Shown piece after piece: positions 8,656-19,059 of a DNA stretch of 24,653 bases. Location: positions 1-24,653 of the forward strand of contig JAYMSP010002383.1 in NCBI GenBank assembly GCA_036897095.1. The letters are read 5' to 3'. A model generated the notes under the pieces. That model worked only from the letters and a program-made list of their open reading frames with translations. It ran no database searches and had not been told where the DNA came from. Numbering within the stretch: the first letter of the stretch is position 1; each line of letters starts with the position of its first letter. The translations under genes and the position numbers were made by a program. Source of the DNA: Plantago elongata (lineage: Eukaryota > Streptophyta > Magnoliopsida > Lamiales > Plantaginaceae).

Positions 8656-10545
8656 TTATGATTTAATCTAATCATTCCCAACAATCAATGCTTCAACAAC
8701 ATTCTCAATTGAGATCGTTCCTCGTCAAGGACACGACCTCCAACACTGAAAGCTAATTCTGATGCCACAATAGTTGCAGGAATTGCTAAAATGTCTCGTG
8801 CAATCCTTCCTAATATAGGAAATCTTCCTACTACGTTGTTAGTCTTCCATCAGTATAAGACATCAAATCCAGGTACGCAAGGGTGTTTAACTTCTTCCAG
8901 ATAAATCTCCAATTATGTTCTTTGAACAACCTGTGACGAACTAGCATACGCATACCATGCATCAAACTCACTCATAGAGCTTTGTGCGTAAGCACTAGTA
9001 GAGGCTTGTGATACAGACACCATACTACCACCATAAAACACATATAAATCCTCCAATGCCTCCCTAACCCTATCAATGTGCACCCAAGCATTTTCACCAT
9101 AAATCTTTGTGTAATAGAATCTAACCATGTGCATCTTAAAACAGGGGTCTAGGACAATAGCAACTGTCAATGCCAAACAACAATCATCCCAATACTTACC
9201 AAACTTTAGTTTCATCTTATTACTCATCATCTTAAGATACCCAGTCTCACTAATTTGTCATTCCATCAACTTCAAATGAATTTCACAAACATCTGGAAAT
9301 AACACTTTTGAAGTAGGATACTTCGACCCACTAAAGTGACGAGTGGCATTGTAAAATTTCTTCAGACACTCCATTACTACAGTAGCAACCTCCCACTCTG
9401 CATCAAATAGCTTATAAAGATAAGAAGGATCATGTTCCTTAAGGCGACTTAAGGCTGCCTTCAAGGGAAGTGATGTCTCCAACAATTTATAGGTCCAGTT
9501 CCATCAAGTAGACATTCATAGCTATTTTCCTTTCACCACTTAGCCCATATTGTTGTATAGCTAGTTCAAACTTATCATTCGCATATGAAATTCTATCCAA
9601 ATATCATACTGTAGGACGGATATTTTCAATCAGTTGTTTGAGTACACTAAATACATCTTGCAAAATCAGATTTAAAATGTGTGCGCTACAACTCACGTGT
9701 AGCAAATCCCCATTCAGTTCTAGCAAACTTCTTTCACCCAACCACTCTTTCAATTTAGAAATCATGGACGTGTCTGCAGCTGCATTATCAACAACCACTG
9801 AACTGTCTTTCTTGTCCAAATTTCATTCCGAGATTCTTTCTTTGATTAAGTTAAACAAATTCTGACCATCATAAGGATAACCAAAATGCTTAAATGCAAT
9901 TATCTTTTTGTGTAATCTCCAAGAGTCATCAATAAAGTGAACAGTCAAATAACAATAAGCATTATTAGAATGCTCAGAAGTCCATAAATATGTTGTCAAC
10001 GACACTCTACTCCTGATATTATCTAGAAAACCATACACCTTAATCTTGTCACTCTCAAAAACTCCAAGTACATCAGCCTTAAGTGTATTCCTAGATGGTA
10101 CAACACAATCTGAATTTAGAGTACCACAAAATTCATCAAAGAGTTCATGCTCACACGTGTTAAATGGGTAGTTATGCATGATACACATTCTTGCAAGTGC
10201 CTTCCTAGATTTCATTTGATCGAACACAAATTCATTTCTTAGATCACTAGTCACATCATCATCTAATTTAAAGGTACAAGCACCAGTAGTAATATGCATT
10301 TGCAAACTTGACGTCCCACTATTCCATTTCATTCTCTTTTGACAATGATTGCATTGTGCATCAACACCTAAAACCCCTTCAATAACTTCTTTAGTAAAGT
10401 GATTCCACACTATTGAACCACCCTTTTGTCTACTACGTTGAGGGCTAGGATAAGGAACATTACCAACATTATCAGGAGCAATACGTGAAATTGGTGGAAG
10501 ATTCGTTCGGGTAGCATTTTCACTTTGGTGGGTTGAAGTAGACAT
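8656..10545 (-). pseudogene. hAT transposase pseudogene (BED zinc finger, RNase H-like core, C-terminal dimerisation region)
   Basis: Reading 10545 to 8656, the order is that of plant Ac/RICESLEEPER-type transposases. A BED zinc finger lies at residues about 43-92 (C65, C68, H84, C90). The core carries VVDNAA, HVSCSAHILNLI, the FYNATRHFSGSKYPT region and KFGKYWDD. The C-terminal dimerisation segment includes ARDILAIPATIVASELAFS and GGRVLD. The gene is broken. In-frame stops occur at 9825-9823, 9606-9604, 9260-9258, 8915-8913 and 8852-8850. Frameshifts lie near 9510 and near 8690, and a further stop at 8670-8668. The first catalytic Asp of the LTTDLWTS motif is Tyr here (codon 9990-9988). The long N-terminal frame (240 residues) is still open, so decay is moderate. 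It encodes no active transposase. Confidence 0.85.
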
Positions 10546-11579
10546 GATATGTCCCGCTACAATCCTGCATTAACAAGAACAATTTTCAACGAAATATTCA
10601 ACTCCAGCTACAAACAAATACAGTAGAAGACAAGAAGCCTAGAAACAAATCTGGAAAAGCAAGGATGTCAAAATGTAAGCCCAAAACAAAGTTATAGTAG
10701 AAGATAAGCATGTAATTTCAAACACTAACAGTTCAAGGCATTTACACAATTAAAATTAAAAATCCAAAATCAACTACTGATTTTCACCCTTAGAAACAAT
10801 TAGCATAATAAATTCCAACAAACAAGTGTCTACAGAGAACTATAACAAATTAAGTAATGTACCAACAACTAGCAACTAGATATCTCCAGGTACTCTTAAA
10901 TACAAAACATCAATATACATAGTTTTACTACCTTATATCACTAAACTATATCACTTAAGGACACTTATATCCAGTTCTCTTAACAATACATACACAGTAA
11001 TTTAACTACTTTTCTTTCATTCATCTTACTCTGCAACTAATTGCAGCAAATGTGTCTATTTAGTGTATATCAAAGTACTCTAATTAACCAGACAACTCAT
11101 TTCCCACATTAACAGGCATAATTTCATCAATTTTATACTATCACTTGAACCTACATTCCAGATATATACTACTGTCTTGGACTGTTTACACCAAAAACAA
11201 GAACCCAGGTTCCAGTTTAACCCAAAAAATCAAGAAAACATGAAGCTCATAACTTTCAGCTCAAAATACAATTTCCAGCAAGCTCCATTCATATCAAGAG
11301 AAGAAGAGAAGCTCCATTTCCAATCTGAAAATGTCATTGAAAAAAAATAAAAATCAATCCTTGGAGCACCCATTTGAGTAAAGAAATTGAAGAAGATAGA
11401 GTATGTATTCGTGCAATCGTGCTTACTCTTTAAATTCGAGACGAGCTGAGAAGACGAACATGAACGAACTGATGAAGAGGACGAGCAAGATACATACGGA
11501 ACTCATGGAAGAACAGGAAGAATCACGGGCTCATGAATAAGGAAGACACAGACGGCATCGAACAAGGAAGAACTGACGG

Positions 11580-11680
11580 GCGACGGGATTCAGGAAGAGC
11601 AGACGGGATTCGGGATTCGGGAAGAGACGAGATGAAGAAGACGCCAAGAAGGGTGGAAGTGAACAGTCGGGATTCGGGAC
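11580..11680. repeat. GGGATTC short-repeat, purine-rich patch in the hAT leader
   Basis: CGGGATTC recurs near 11584, 11604, 11611 and 11668 within GAAGA-rich sequence. It lies in the presumed non-coding 5' part of the hAT element. An open frame across it (11533-11736) is low-complexity and not recognisable as a protein. Confidence 0.6.
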
Positions 11681-12344
11681 AGATGGCGAGACGGCTTTGC
11701 TTTTGGGTTTGGACGGGTGGGACTTTTTGGTTTTGAACTAATCATACCCATTCAATTTAAATTAAGATGGATTGGATTTGGTTTTGATTTATTTTGTGAT
11801 TGGACTGAACCCAAATCTAATCCATATTTTTAAGTTAGTCTTTGGTTGGGTAAAACTCACCCATTGTCAAGACTACATGAAGGTCCCAAACTGAAGGTAA
11901 TCCATTATAGTTCATACAAACTGTCTAAATTTTGAGTAAACAAATTAGGGTTTTTCTTAGGTCGGCTCCATATCTACCTGAACTCAAGTTTTCATTAGAT
12001 GTTCGCCACGTGACATTCAATTTAATCTGATCCATCCATTTTAGTTCGAAGTTATTTTTTACTAATTTTAGGCACGATTGATTATACTTTATTTGTTTAG
12101 TATTTTTTTTAAAGTACAAAATGACTATAATACCCTTTTATAAAAGAATTTTTTTAATGTTATAAAATTACTAATAAATAATTTTATAAAAAATGATGAT
12201 GCCAACAAAACATTTTTTTAATTCATATCGTTAGAAGTTGATCAACCATATTTGAAATCACAGGTGATAGAACCTAAATTTTCATATCAATCGATCTTAA
12301 AATTCAACAAATATGTGTCGGAATTGTTAGAGTCGAAGAGTCAG

Positions 12345-12501
12345 GGGGTGTTTGGATGGGGATTTGAATACCCCCATTTGGCTCGATGAACAGTGATTTG
12401 GCCTAAAGTACATTTAAAATACCCCACTCAAATGTCCATCCAAACACAATTTTCACCAAAATCCATTCAAATGCCCCACTCAAATGTCAATCCAAACAGC
12501 C
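12345..12501. mobile_element. Small MITE with GTGTTTGGAT terminal inverted repeats
   Basis: The left end GGGGTGTTTGGATGGGGATT and the right end, read on the minus strand as GGCTGTTTGGATTGACATTT, are inverted repeats. A third copy of the terminal motif lies internally: CCCCACTCAAATGTCCATCC at about 12423 versus CCCCACTCAAATGTCAATCC at about 12475. The GTGTTTGG start is common in plant MITEs. Target duplication is unclear (TCAG left, ACTCAG right), so the superfamily is not assigned. The flank 11884-12344 holds no gene. Confidence 0.6.
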
Positions 12502-12580
12502 ACTCAGTCTAAAGTTTTAACTCCTTCAAGCTTTCTTTAATGTGTTAAGGCCCACTGTGTATTATTGCTTTCCACCATAT

Positions 12581-12602
12581 TATATATATATATATATATA
12601 TA
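12581..12602. repeat. (TA)11 microsatellite
   Basis: Eleven uninterrupted TA units in intergenic DNA. Confidence 0.95.
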
Positions 12603-12603
12603 T

Positions 12604-14280
12604 GTTCAAGATTCTGGACTTTGAAACAAACTGGACGATATTGTCTCTGAAAATGTATCTGTATTGGTGCCCTAACTATAACCAAGAACTTATATACAAT
12701 ATACTACATTCACGGCAACAACGAGAAGTATTCGATTAGCAACAACTGGTTATATTGAACAAAACAAGACTAAATTAAAGCTTAAGAATCAAATAAGTAC
12801 ATGAACCATTGAATCCATATTTCTCCAATGAAAATTGCCTCTCCTCTTTTTTTTTACTTATTAAATTCATCTCTTTCCACAAAAATTCTGGTTGAAATAG
12901 TTTTCTCTCGATTAATCAGTGGTTGAATTGGGGGAAATGGGGCTCTTTGATGATAAAATTAGGGAAAGGGATGTTAAATTGGATAGAAGGAACGCCATGA
13001 GAGGTTTATTGTAACGAAGAGAAGCCGGCGGCCGACGAACTTGAGAAATTAGAATGGCCATTGATTATCTGGTTTGATTTACTAAAGGGTACAACACAAA
13101 GATGAAATAATGAAATAAAATCTATTAATTTAATAAAGGATATAATTGTAAATTAAAATAAAATGAATTTAAGATCGTACTTGATAATCATCACCTATGA
13201 TTAGGTCGGTACGAAGACAACCTGAAAATTGAAAAAGTCCAACAAATTAGGAGGAAATAAACTATATGTGCTACATCAACAAATCAACGTAACAATATTA
13301 GAATATGCAATATGTTGATAAAAGCCTTTCTTAAACTGCTTTCCTCCGTCGGTCTCTCAGTAAATAAACTTCTCATTTCAATTTTATAGAAATTATGTAG
13401 TATTTGAAAAACAATCTCTAAAATAATTTAGAATTTCAATTGGTGAAAAATAATTAGATAATTAAAAATAATCAACCATCGTCAGAGATGAAAATGTTTT
13501 TTGAACACATATTTTCAAAGCTTAATAAAATTGAATAATGATTTACAGTTAAAATTGAATCAAAATCTGATTTAATTTAATTGCTTCCCAAACAACTATA
13601 AAAATTCATTTAATATATTAAAATTTATTTATTTGTTCACATATACAAAAGGAAAAACTGAAAATTGTAGAACAAAGGGATTTATTTGTTGAGCTTACGA
13701 GTTTATAAGCAAAATCAAATTGATCTTTAGAAGTTACTCGTGATTAATTTAATATTTCACGAACATGAAAAACTTACAGAGCCACTTAAAAATGTCTTAA
13801 GGTGACCCGTTTAGGTGATCAAAGGCCCCGGTATTTCATAAGTGAATTCTCAGGCAGGACTACTGATACTATACCATTAGTGCAAAAGGTTGGTGATTTT
13901 ATTTAATTAATTTTTGGTGGGATAATCACGAATCAAAATCCCCATTTTCGTCACTTTCTCTTTCTTACAAATATACATGATCAAATTACAAAAGTATCAT
14001 AAAATACTATCTCAATTTAAAAACGTATCCTTTTTATTAATAAAAATTTTATATTATTAATTAAAATATTCATGAAATATTTTCATATTATAACAAAAAT
14101 TATTTTATATGTTAATTAATAATATAAATAATTTTATTAATAATATAATCCATCTGACAGGTCGTATCTTAGAATACTTTGTGAAAATACATACATACTC
14201 AAAAATGGAAAATAATACGTGTGTCAATCTGATCTATTATCTGCACACAATTATATCCAACATATAATATCCATATCCAA
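12604..14280. other. AT-rich intergenic region, no gene seen
   Basis: No conserved coding frame, RNA gene or complete transposon was recognised on either strand. A GC-rich patch near 13020-13050 (GCCGGCGGCCGACG) and a Stowaway-like half end near 13340 are the only irregularities. The last part (about 14200-14280) presumably contains the PP2A gene promoter; only weak TATA-like words such as CATATAATATCC are seen. Confidence 0.5.
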
Positions 14281-14284
14281 ACCG

Positions 14285-14542
14285 CTCCACTCTCTCTCTC
14301 TCTCTCCTCCTTCACCTCCCTTCCGATCGCCGGAACAATCCCGATCTCCGGCGATCCATTTCACCCCTGCACCTCATTGCATTCATTCCCTCTGATCCAT
14401 TGCTACCTTCATTGTTTCAATTTCATCCATTCCTGTCCCTTTCGCCTAATTGATTGTTAACCTCTCTATCCACTTAATAATTACTCTATGTTCATGTAAT
14501 CGTCCTAATTAGGGTTAGGGTTTTGATTCCTCCTTCCTCAAA
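14285..14542 (+). promoter_or_regulatory. 5' leader of the PP2A B' gene: CT tract, hairpin, mini-uORF, telo-box
   Basis: A pyrimidine repeat (CT)n at 14290-14306 typifies plant core promoters or leaders. A perfect 10-bp inverted repeat, GATCGCCGGA (14325-14334) and TCCGGCGATC (14347-14356), could fold with a 12-base loop. A three-residue uORF (ATG TTC ATG TAA) lies at 14488-14499. TTAGGGTTAGGGTTTT at 14509-14524 is a telo-box-like motif, typical of leaders of growth-related plant genes. The main ATG is at 14543. Transcription start is inferred. Confidence 0.5.
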
Positions 14543-17500
14543 ATGTTCAATAAGATCATGAAGCGAGGTCACCGCAAGGTCACCAAATCCGATGTCGATT
14601 TCGCCTTCGCAACTTCCACTGTCTCCACATCCAACGTCGTCATCAACCACGCTTCTCGCGGAGCTGGACAGTCGCCTCTCTCATCTCAAAACCAGCCTAT
14701 TTCGGCTCCGCCGCCGCCTCCGGGGACCATCGAGGTTCTGCCGATGTTCCGAGACGTTCCGGTTTCGGAGCGACAGGCGTTGTTTATGCGTAAGCTGCAT
14801 ATTTGTTTTTTTCAGTTTGATTTCTGTGATACTTTGAAAATGGCCAAGGAGAAGGAGATTAAGAGGCAGACGTTGGTGGAGCTGGTTGACTTTATTCAAT
14901 CGGGTTCGGGGAAGATTAGTGATGTTAATCAGGAGGAGATGGTTCGGATGATTTCGGTTAATATATTCAGATGCTTGCCCCCGGGCGCACATGAGAACAC
15001 TGGGGCGGAGGTTACTGATCCAGAAGACGAGGAGCCATATCTCGACCCGGCCTGGCCGCATTTGCAGTATGTTTACGAGCTGCTGCTGCGGTATGTGGTC
15101 TCGTCGGATACTGATACTAAGGTTGCGAAGAGGTACATTGATCATTCGTTTGTTTTGAAGTTGTTGGATATGTTTGATTCAGAGGATCCGAGGGAGAGGG
15201 ATTATTTGAAAACTATTCTGCATAGGATATATGGGAAGTTCATGGTGCACAGGCCCTTCATTAGGAAGGCTATAAACAATATATTTTATCGGTTTATATA
15301 TGAGACTGAGAGGCACAGCGGGATTGGGGAGCTTTTGGAGATACTAGGTAGCATTATCAATGGGTTTGCATTGCCTATGAAGGAAGAGCATAAGTTGTTT
15401 CTTATTAGGGCATTAATTCCGCTACACAAACCTAAGTCAGTTACATTGTATCATCAGCAGTTGTCGTATTGTGTTACGCAATTCGTGGAAAAAGACTACA
15501 AGTTAGCTGATACGGTAATTAGGGGTCTGTTGAAGTATTGGCCAGTTACTAATTGCCAGAAGGAGGTTCTTTTTCTTGGAGAACTTGAGGAAGTCTTGGA
15601 GGCGACACAGGCTGCAGAATTTCAGCGCTGCATGGTCCCTCTTTTCAGACAGATTGCTCGATGCCTCAACAGTTCTCACTTTCAGGTGCGAGAATCCCAC
15701 CAACATTACGAACTTGTTTTGCTTCGTTGTCCCAATGCATTTATCTTTACTTTTCCCATTTGGTGCTGCTCAAGGTGTGTTCAATGGCTGACTTCACATT
15801 GAGCTTAATAAATGCCTTTGCTATATATGCTAGATAGGTTGAAAATATCAACATAATGCCAAATTGGCCATAGTGCAGTGTGACCGTAGCATTTACGCAG
15901 TGGTACAATGCTGCTCTCTTAGTTGCTACACATGCTCTGTGAGCCATATTGCTGTAACATTGCCCGTGCCATAATATGCCTTTTTCTTTCTGGCATTATC
16001 TATCCTGAAATTAAAGATGATAATGATTATTGCAGTTTGCTATTTGTTTTAAAGCTTTAAAAAAAAAATCTTTTGCACGTTAAAAGCTAGAGGTTATCAT
16101 CTTTAACTAAAGTGGGTAGAATTCTATTTTGATTTTGTCATTACATGTTGGTGCATGCTTTACTTTCATAAATTACCTGCGCTACATGATGCACCATTAA
16201 AAATTGCGTTTTAAATTGGCAAGAACATCTGTCCTTGTAAAAAAAATTCAGTAGTGCAACAATCTTCTATATCTTCCAAATGTTATTCCCTTTTCGATTT
16301 TTTTTTTCCATTTAAAATTTTGTACTTATGACTTCTGATGACAAGTATGTGTCTCTCGGACGAGAATGGACCTGAGTATTGATTTCAAATTGCTGGTGTT
16401 GCCAAAGTGATTGTGAAATTTGTCTATCTTGATCTACCATATAGATTGTGAAATGTCATTTAAACTTTTATAGAATCTTTTTTGTCTAGAAAGCTTTATA
16501 TAGTTCCTAGCTAAGATAAGCTCCACTCTTTTCTTTTTCTGGCTTATCTTGTTTCCTAGTTTGATTCTGATGAGACTATGAAACCTTTCTCCAAATCTCT
16601 TATACTAGCATGTTTATCTTCATGATCATGAAGTCATATTGATGTATTATGTGTGATACAGACAGTATCTTCACGTGAGACAATATCTGAATATGTAATT
16701 GCTTTTGTAACTGAATCCTGTTCAAGGCAAACTGTGAATGCCCAACTCACATTTAGAGATGAAATGTTGATTGCATCATAATTTTATAGTAATTGGCTGT
16801 TATATGTGCTGGTACTGGTTCCTGTAAAATTGCTGAGGCTTAATACTGAAGTATCATGTAATTAGAGGGTAGCTAAGTTTTGAGGTTTCAGGAATTATAT
16901 CTGTATACTCCAGAGTCCCCTATTTGCTTTAAAGTTTAAATTGCTGTTAGTGGTTTTGCATGTAGCCTGTCGTGTATATTTTGAGAATGTAATGATGCAT
17001 GCCCGCTCCCTCTCCTACCTCTATTGTTTGACTGGTTTTATGCCATCTCGTCGATGTAAGTCGCCACCTGGGCTACTTCTCCTCCTATCACGTTAAAGTT
17101 AAAACGGCCCTTCCATAGTTTACATATTTTAGTTAATAAGATCCCCTCAATTGCAACAGTTTAATCTGATAATTTAGCTTACTGTTGAGATGGTATGTAT
17201 AATCAATTTTTAGTGATTCCGTTCTTATGCTGTTGAAGGGTAGGGTAGATTCTCGTACCATCACATGCTAACTAAAGCACTATCATGAATATTTTTGCAA
17301 CTTTGCTGTTTGGTTTTCATAATAGTGCATAAATAATTTTCAGGTTGCAGAGAGAGCTATATTTATGTGGAACAATGAGCATATTCTGAGCCTCATTGCT
17401 CAAAATCGAAGTATCATTTTGCCAATTATATTTGACGCTTTAGAAAAGAATATCCAATCCCACTGGAACCAGGCCGTGCATGGTTTAACTGTAAATGTTC

Positions 17501-17646
17501 GAAAAATGTTTCTGGAAATGGATGCTGAATTGTTTGAAGAGTGTCAGAGGCAATATGCAGAGAGAGAGGCCAAAGCAAGAGAATTAGAAGAAAACCGAGA
17601 ATTAACCTGGCAAAGATTAGCAGCTGCTGCTGCTCCAGGAACATGA
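14543..17646 (+). CDS. PP2A B' (B56) regulatory subunit
   Basis: Two exons, 14543-15685 and 17344-17646, flank a 1658-bp phase-0 GT-AG intron (TTTCAG/GTGCGA to TTTTCAG/GTTGCA). The product has 481 residues and the join reads [18 protein letters not shown], as in other plant B' genes. Residues about 65-470 are the B56 HEAT-like solenoid. Recognisable segments include [81 protein letters not shown] and [10 protein letters not shown]. The N-terminus ([12 protein letters not shown]) and the charged C-terminus (residues about 445-475) are variable. B' subunits give substrate choice and localisation to the PP2A A/C phosphatase core. The N-terminus looks closest to the Arabidopsis B'alpha/beta branch, which is inference. 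ATTAAA at 17846-17851 could serve as polyadenylation signal. Retention of the intron would end translation at 15802. Confidence 0.95.
15686..17343 (+). other. Intron of the PP2A B' gene
   Basis: 1658 bp, AT/T-rich as expected for a plant intron, with no embedded gene or recognisable transposon. Several A-runs and T-runs are present (for example 16058-16067 and 16301-16309). Confidence 0.85.
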
Positions 17647-18240
17647 GTGGGTTCATACTGCCTACACATCCACTGTAATAGATGAAGCCTCTCTGCATGA
17701 TGGTTGCCTGAACTTTGTTGGTCTTGATGGTACTCATTTTTGTGTTCTTTCGTTTAATTTTGGGTTTGCCTGATTTTTAAAGGGGACTGACAAAGTAGCT
17801 GGATGTGTATTCTAGATGTATCACTATGTATTGAAGTTGTTGCAGATTAAAGTTAGCTTGTGAAGTTCCTTGTATTATTATTGTAACGGTCTTTTGCCAA
17901 TAGCTTGTATCATGAATTTTTGCATTCAAAGTTGAATCACATTTTACTTCAAAACGGTTTTCAGCCGCACAGGGTACTCAAATGTACATACAAGCATCTA
18001 TTTCTGCTCTGATTTGTAAATTAGTGCTGCTGTGGTTGATTTATTTGAAGTTGGATCGTTTACTGCATGATCGACTTAATTGTAGCTTGTTACATTCTGT
18101 AAAATTAAGAGGAAATATTTCTGCAGTTCATAGTTGTGTAACATGTAATCTTCGAGAGCACTTGTATGATTGATTTCTTTTTCATCATTTCCTGCTGCAG
18201 TGGTTAAAATCTTCTAGGTATTCAAGGCCTTATTCTCAAA
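17647..18240 (+). other. 3' UTR and downstream flank of the PP2A gene
   Basis: T-rich transcribed-looking sequence with ATTAAA at 17846-17851 and T/G-rich sequence after it. A 63-codon open frame at 17982-18173 has no recognisable product. Nothing else is seen before the poly-A patch at 18233. Confidence 0.45.
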
Positions 18241-18263
18241 AAAAAAAAAAAAAAAAGGCCTTA
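18224..18263 (+). mobile_element. Tiny poly(A) insertion flanked by a 9-bp duplication
   Basis: AAGGCCTTA occurs at 18224-18232 and again at 18255-18263. The 22 bases between are TTCTC plus a run of A that merges into the second copy (19 A in all). The pattern is what a severely 5'-truncated poly(A) retroposon leaves, but AAGGCCTT is palindromic and slippage could mimic it. Confidence 0.4.
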
Positions 18264-18859
18264 AGTGAGTGTGTGGCTTGTAGCTATCCACACTGAACAT
18301 GAATAAAATTATAGGATATGTAGGTGATGTTCTGGTCTGAATGTATTCACGAATCGTCCAAATTTGGAAACCGGTGTACCTGGATAATAGTGTTCAACTA
18401 GCCAACAAAGCCTAACTTAGTCTGATCAGTGATCAGCAAATAGGATATTGTTATCAGCATCATGTTTCATATATGTATGGAATTGCTTAAATAGAAATCG
18501 TGGCCATCAGCAAATGATGAGGTCAGAATATGTGTTATGGCAAGATTCAATGTAATGTTCACCAAGAATTGTGACATTATCCTTTTGGCTAGCACCCCAT
18601 GAAGTATGCATATAGTTTTTTATGTGCCACCTATTTCACTAGCGTTATTTTATCTGCAAAATTGATGTCACTGGAGAGGAAGGAGACAAAGAACACACAA
18701 CTTTTCAGTAAAATTAAGAGCCTCTGTAGCAGAAAAGAAGAACAAACTTCATAAACTAACGCATTATTGTGATTCAACAGGGCCATAAAGTTGATCTTAT
18801 TGAAGTATGATGACCATTGCTTATGTAAGTTGTAAAGTTTAAGATTTATGAACATTATC

Positions 18860-19046
18860 ATGTAGTGTTACCCAGTGGTGGAGTTCCCACAATAGGAAAT
18901 GCATCTACCTATTGGCTATTGTGCTCATGTAAAGTGTTCGGGTCTGTCTGGTTTGTTTATTCTCCCTTGCCCTTTATGGCAAACTGGTACTAGTATAAAA
19001 AACTGGAAAGTGGCTCCAGATTTATGCAACATCAAGACAGTTTGTC
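18860..19046 (+). promoter_or_regulatory. Core promoter of the R2R3-MYB gene
   Basis: TATAAAA at 18994-19000 lies 47 bases before the ATG at 19047, which predicts transcription start near 19025 and a very short leader. An inverted CCAAT box (ATTGG at 18911-18915) is about 80 bases upstream of the TATA box. It sits in an inverted repeat, CACAATAG (18888-18895) and CTATTGTG (18916-18923). The rest of 18264-18859 shows nothing recognisable. Confidence 0.5.
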
Positions 19047-19059
19047 ATGCAAGAACTAA
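19024..19059 (+). promoter_or_regulatory. Overlapping out-of-frame uORF at the MYB start
   Basis: ATG at 19024 opens an 11-codon frame that ends with TAA at 19057-19059, overlapping the MYB start codon (19047) in another frame. If the transcript begins upstream of 19024, initiation here would reduce MYB translation. The TATA position places the start site so close that the uORF may be excluded. Confidence 0.4.

Larger units (their letters stand above)
7739..11875 (-). mobile_element. hAT-superfamily DNA transposon, nearly complete but inactive
   Basis: The left terminus TAGTCATGCTAATGGGTGAG (from 7739) is the inverted match of the right terminus, which read on the minus strand begins TAGTCTTGACAATGGGTGAG (from 11875). 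About 27 of the first 34 positions agree. The flanks GATGGAGG (7731-7738) and CATGAAGG (11876-11883) agree at 6 of 8 positions, fitting a decayed 8-bp hAT target duplication. The element is 4137 bp and encloses a minus-strand transposase relic (10545-8656). Its non-coding left part (7739-8655) includes CGGTTCGGGTT-like subterminal words. The right part (10546-11875) is the presumed 5' leader, with a possible acceptor TTAATGCAG (about 10563-10571) upstream of the start codon. Confidence 0.75.

Noticed and set aside
8656..10545. Domesticated or recoded transposase (TGA readthrough)
   Set aside because: TAA and TAG stops, two frameshifts and a lost catalytic Asp also occur, so plain decay is the simpler reading.
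11533..11736. 67-codon Arg/Asp/Gly-rich open frame
   Set aside because: It is built from GGGATTC and GAAGA repeats inside the transposon leader, with no family resemblance.
12007..12012. G-box CACGTG
   Set aside because: A single palindromic hexamer in intergenic DNA, more than 2.5 kb from the nearest start codon, is expected by chance.
13340..13420. Stowaway-like end (TTCCTCCGTCGGTCTCTCAG)
   Set aside because: No matching inverted end or paired TA duplication was found within several hundred bases.
14681..15145. 154-codon antisense open frame opposite PP2A exon 1
   Set aside because: It is the complement of a strongly conserved coding exon and has no recognisable product of its own.
15686..15802. 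Extension of the PP2A protein past 15685 as the true C-terminus
   Set aside because: Conserved B56 sequence stops at a GT donor and resumes at 17344, so the extension is intron read-through.
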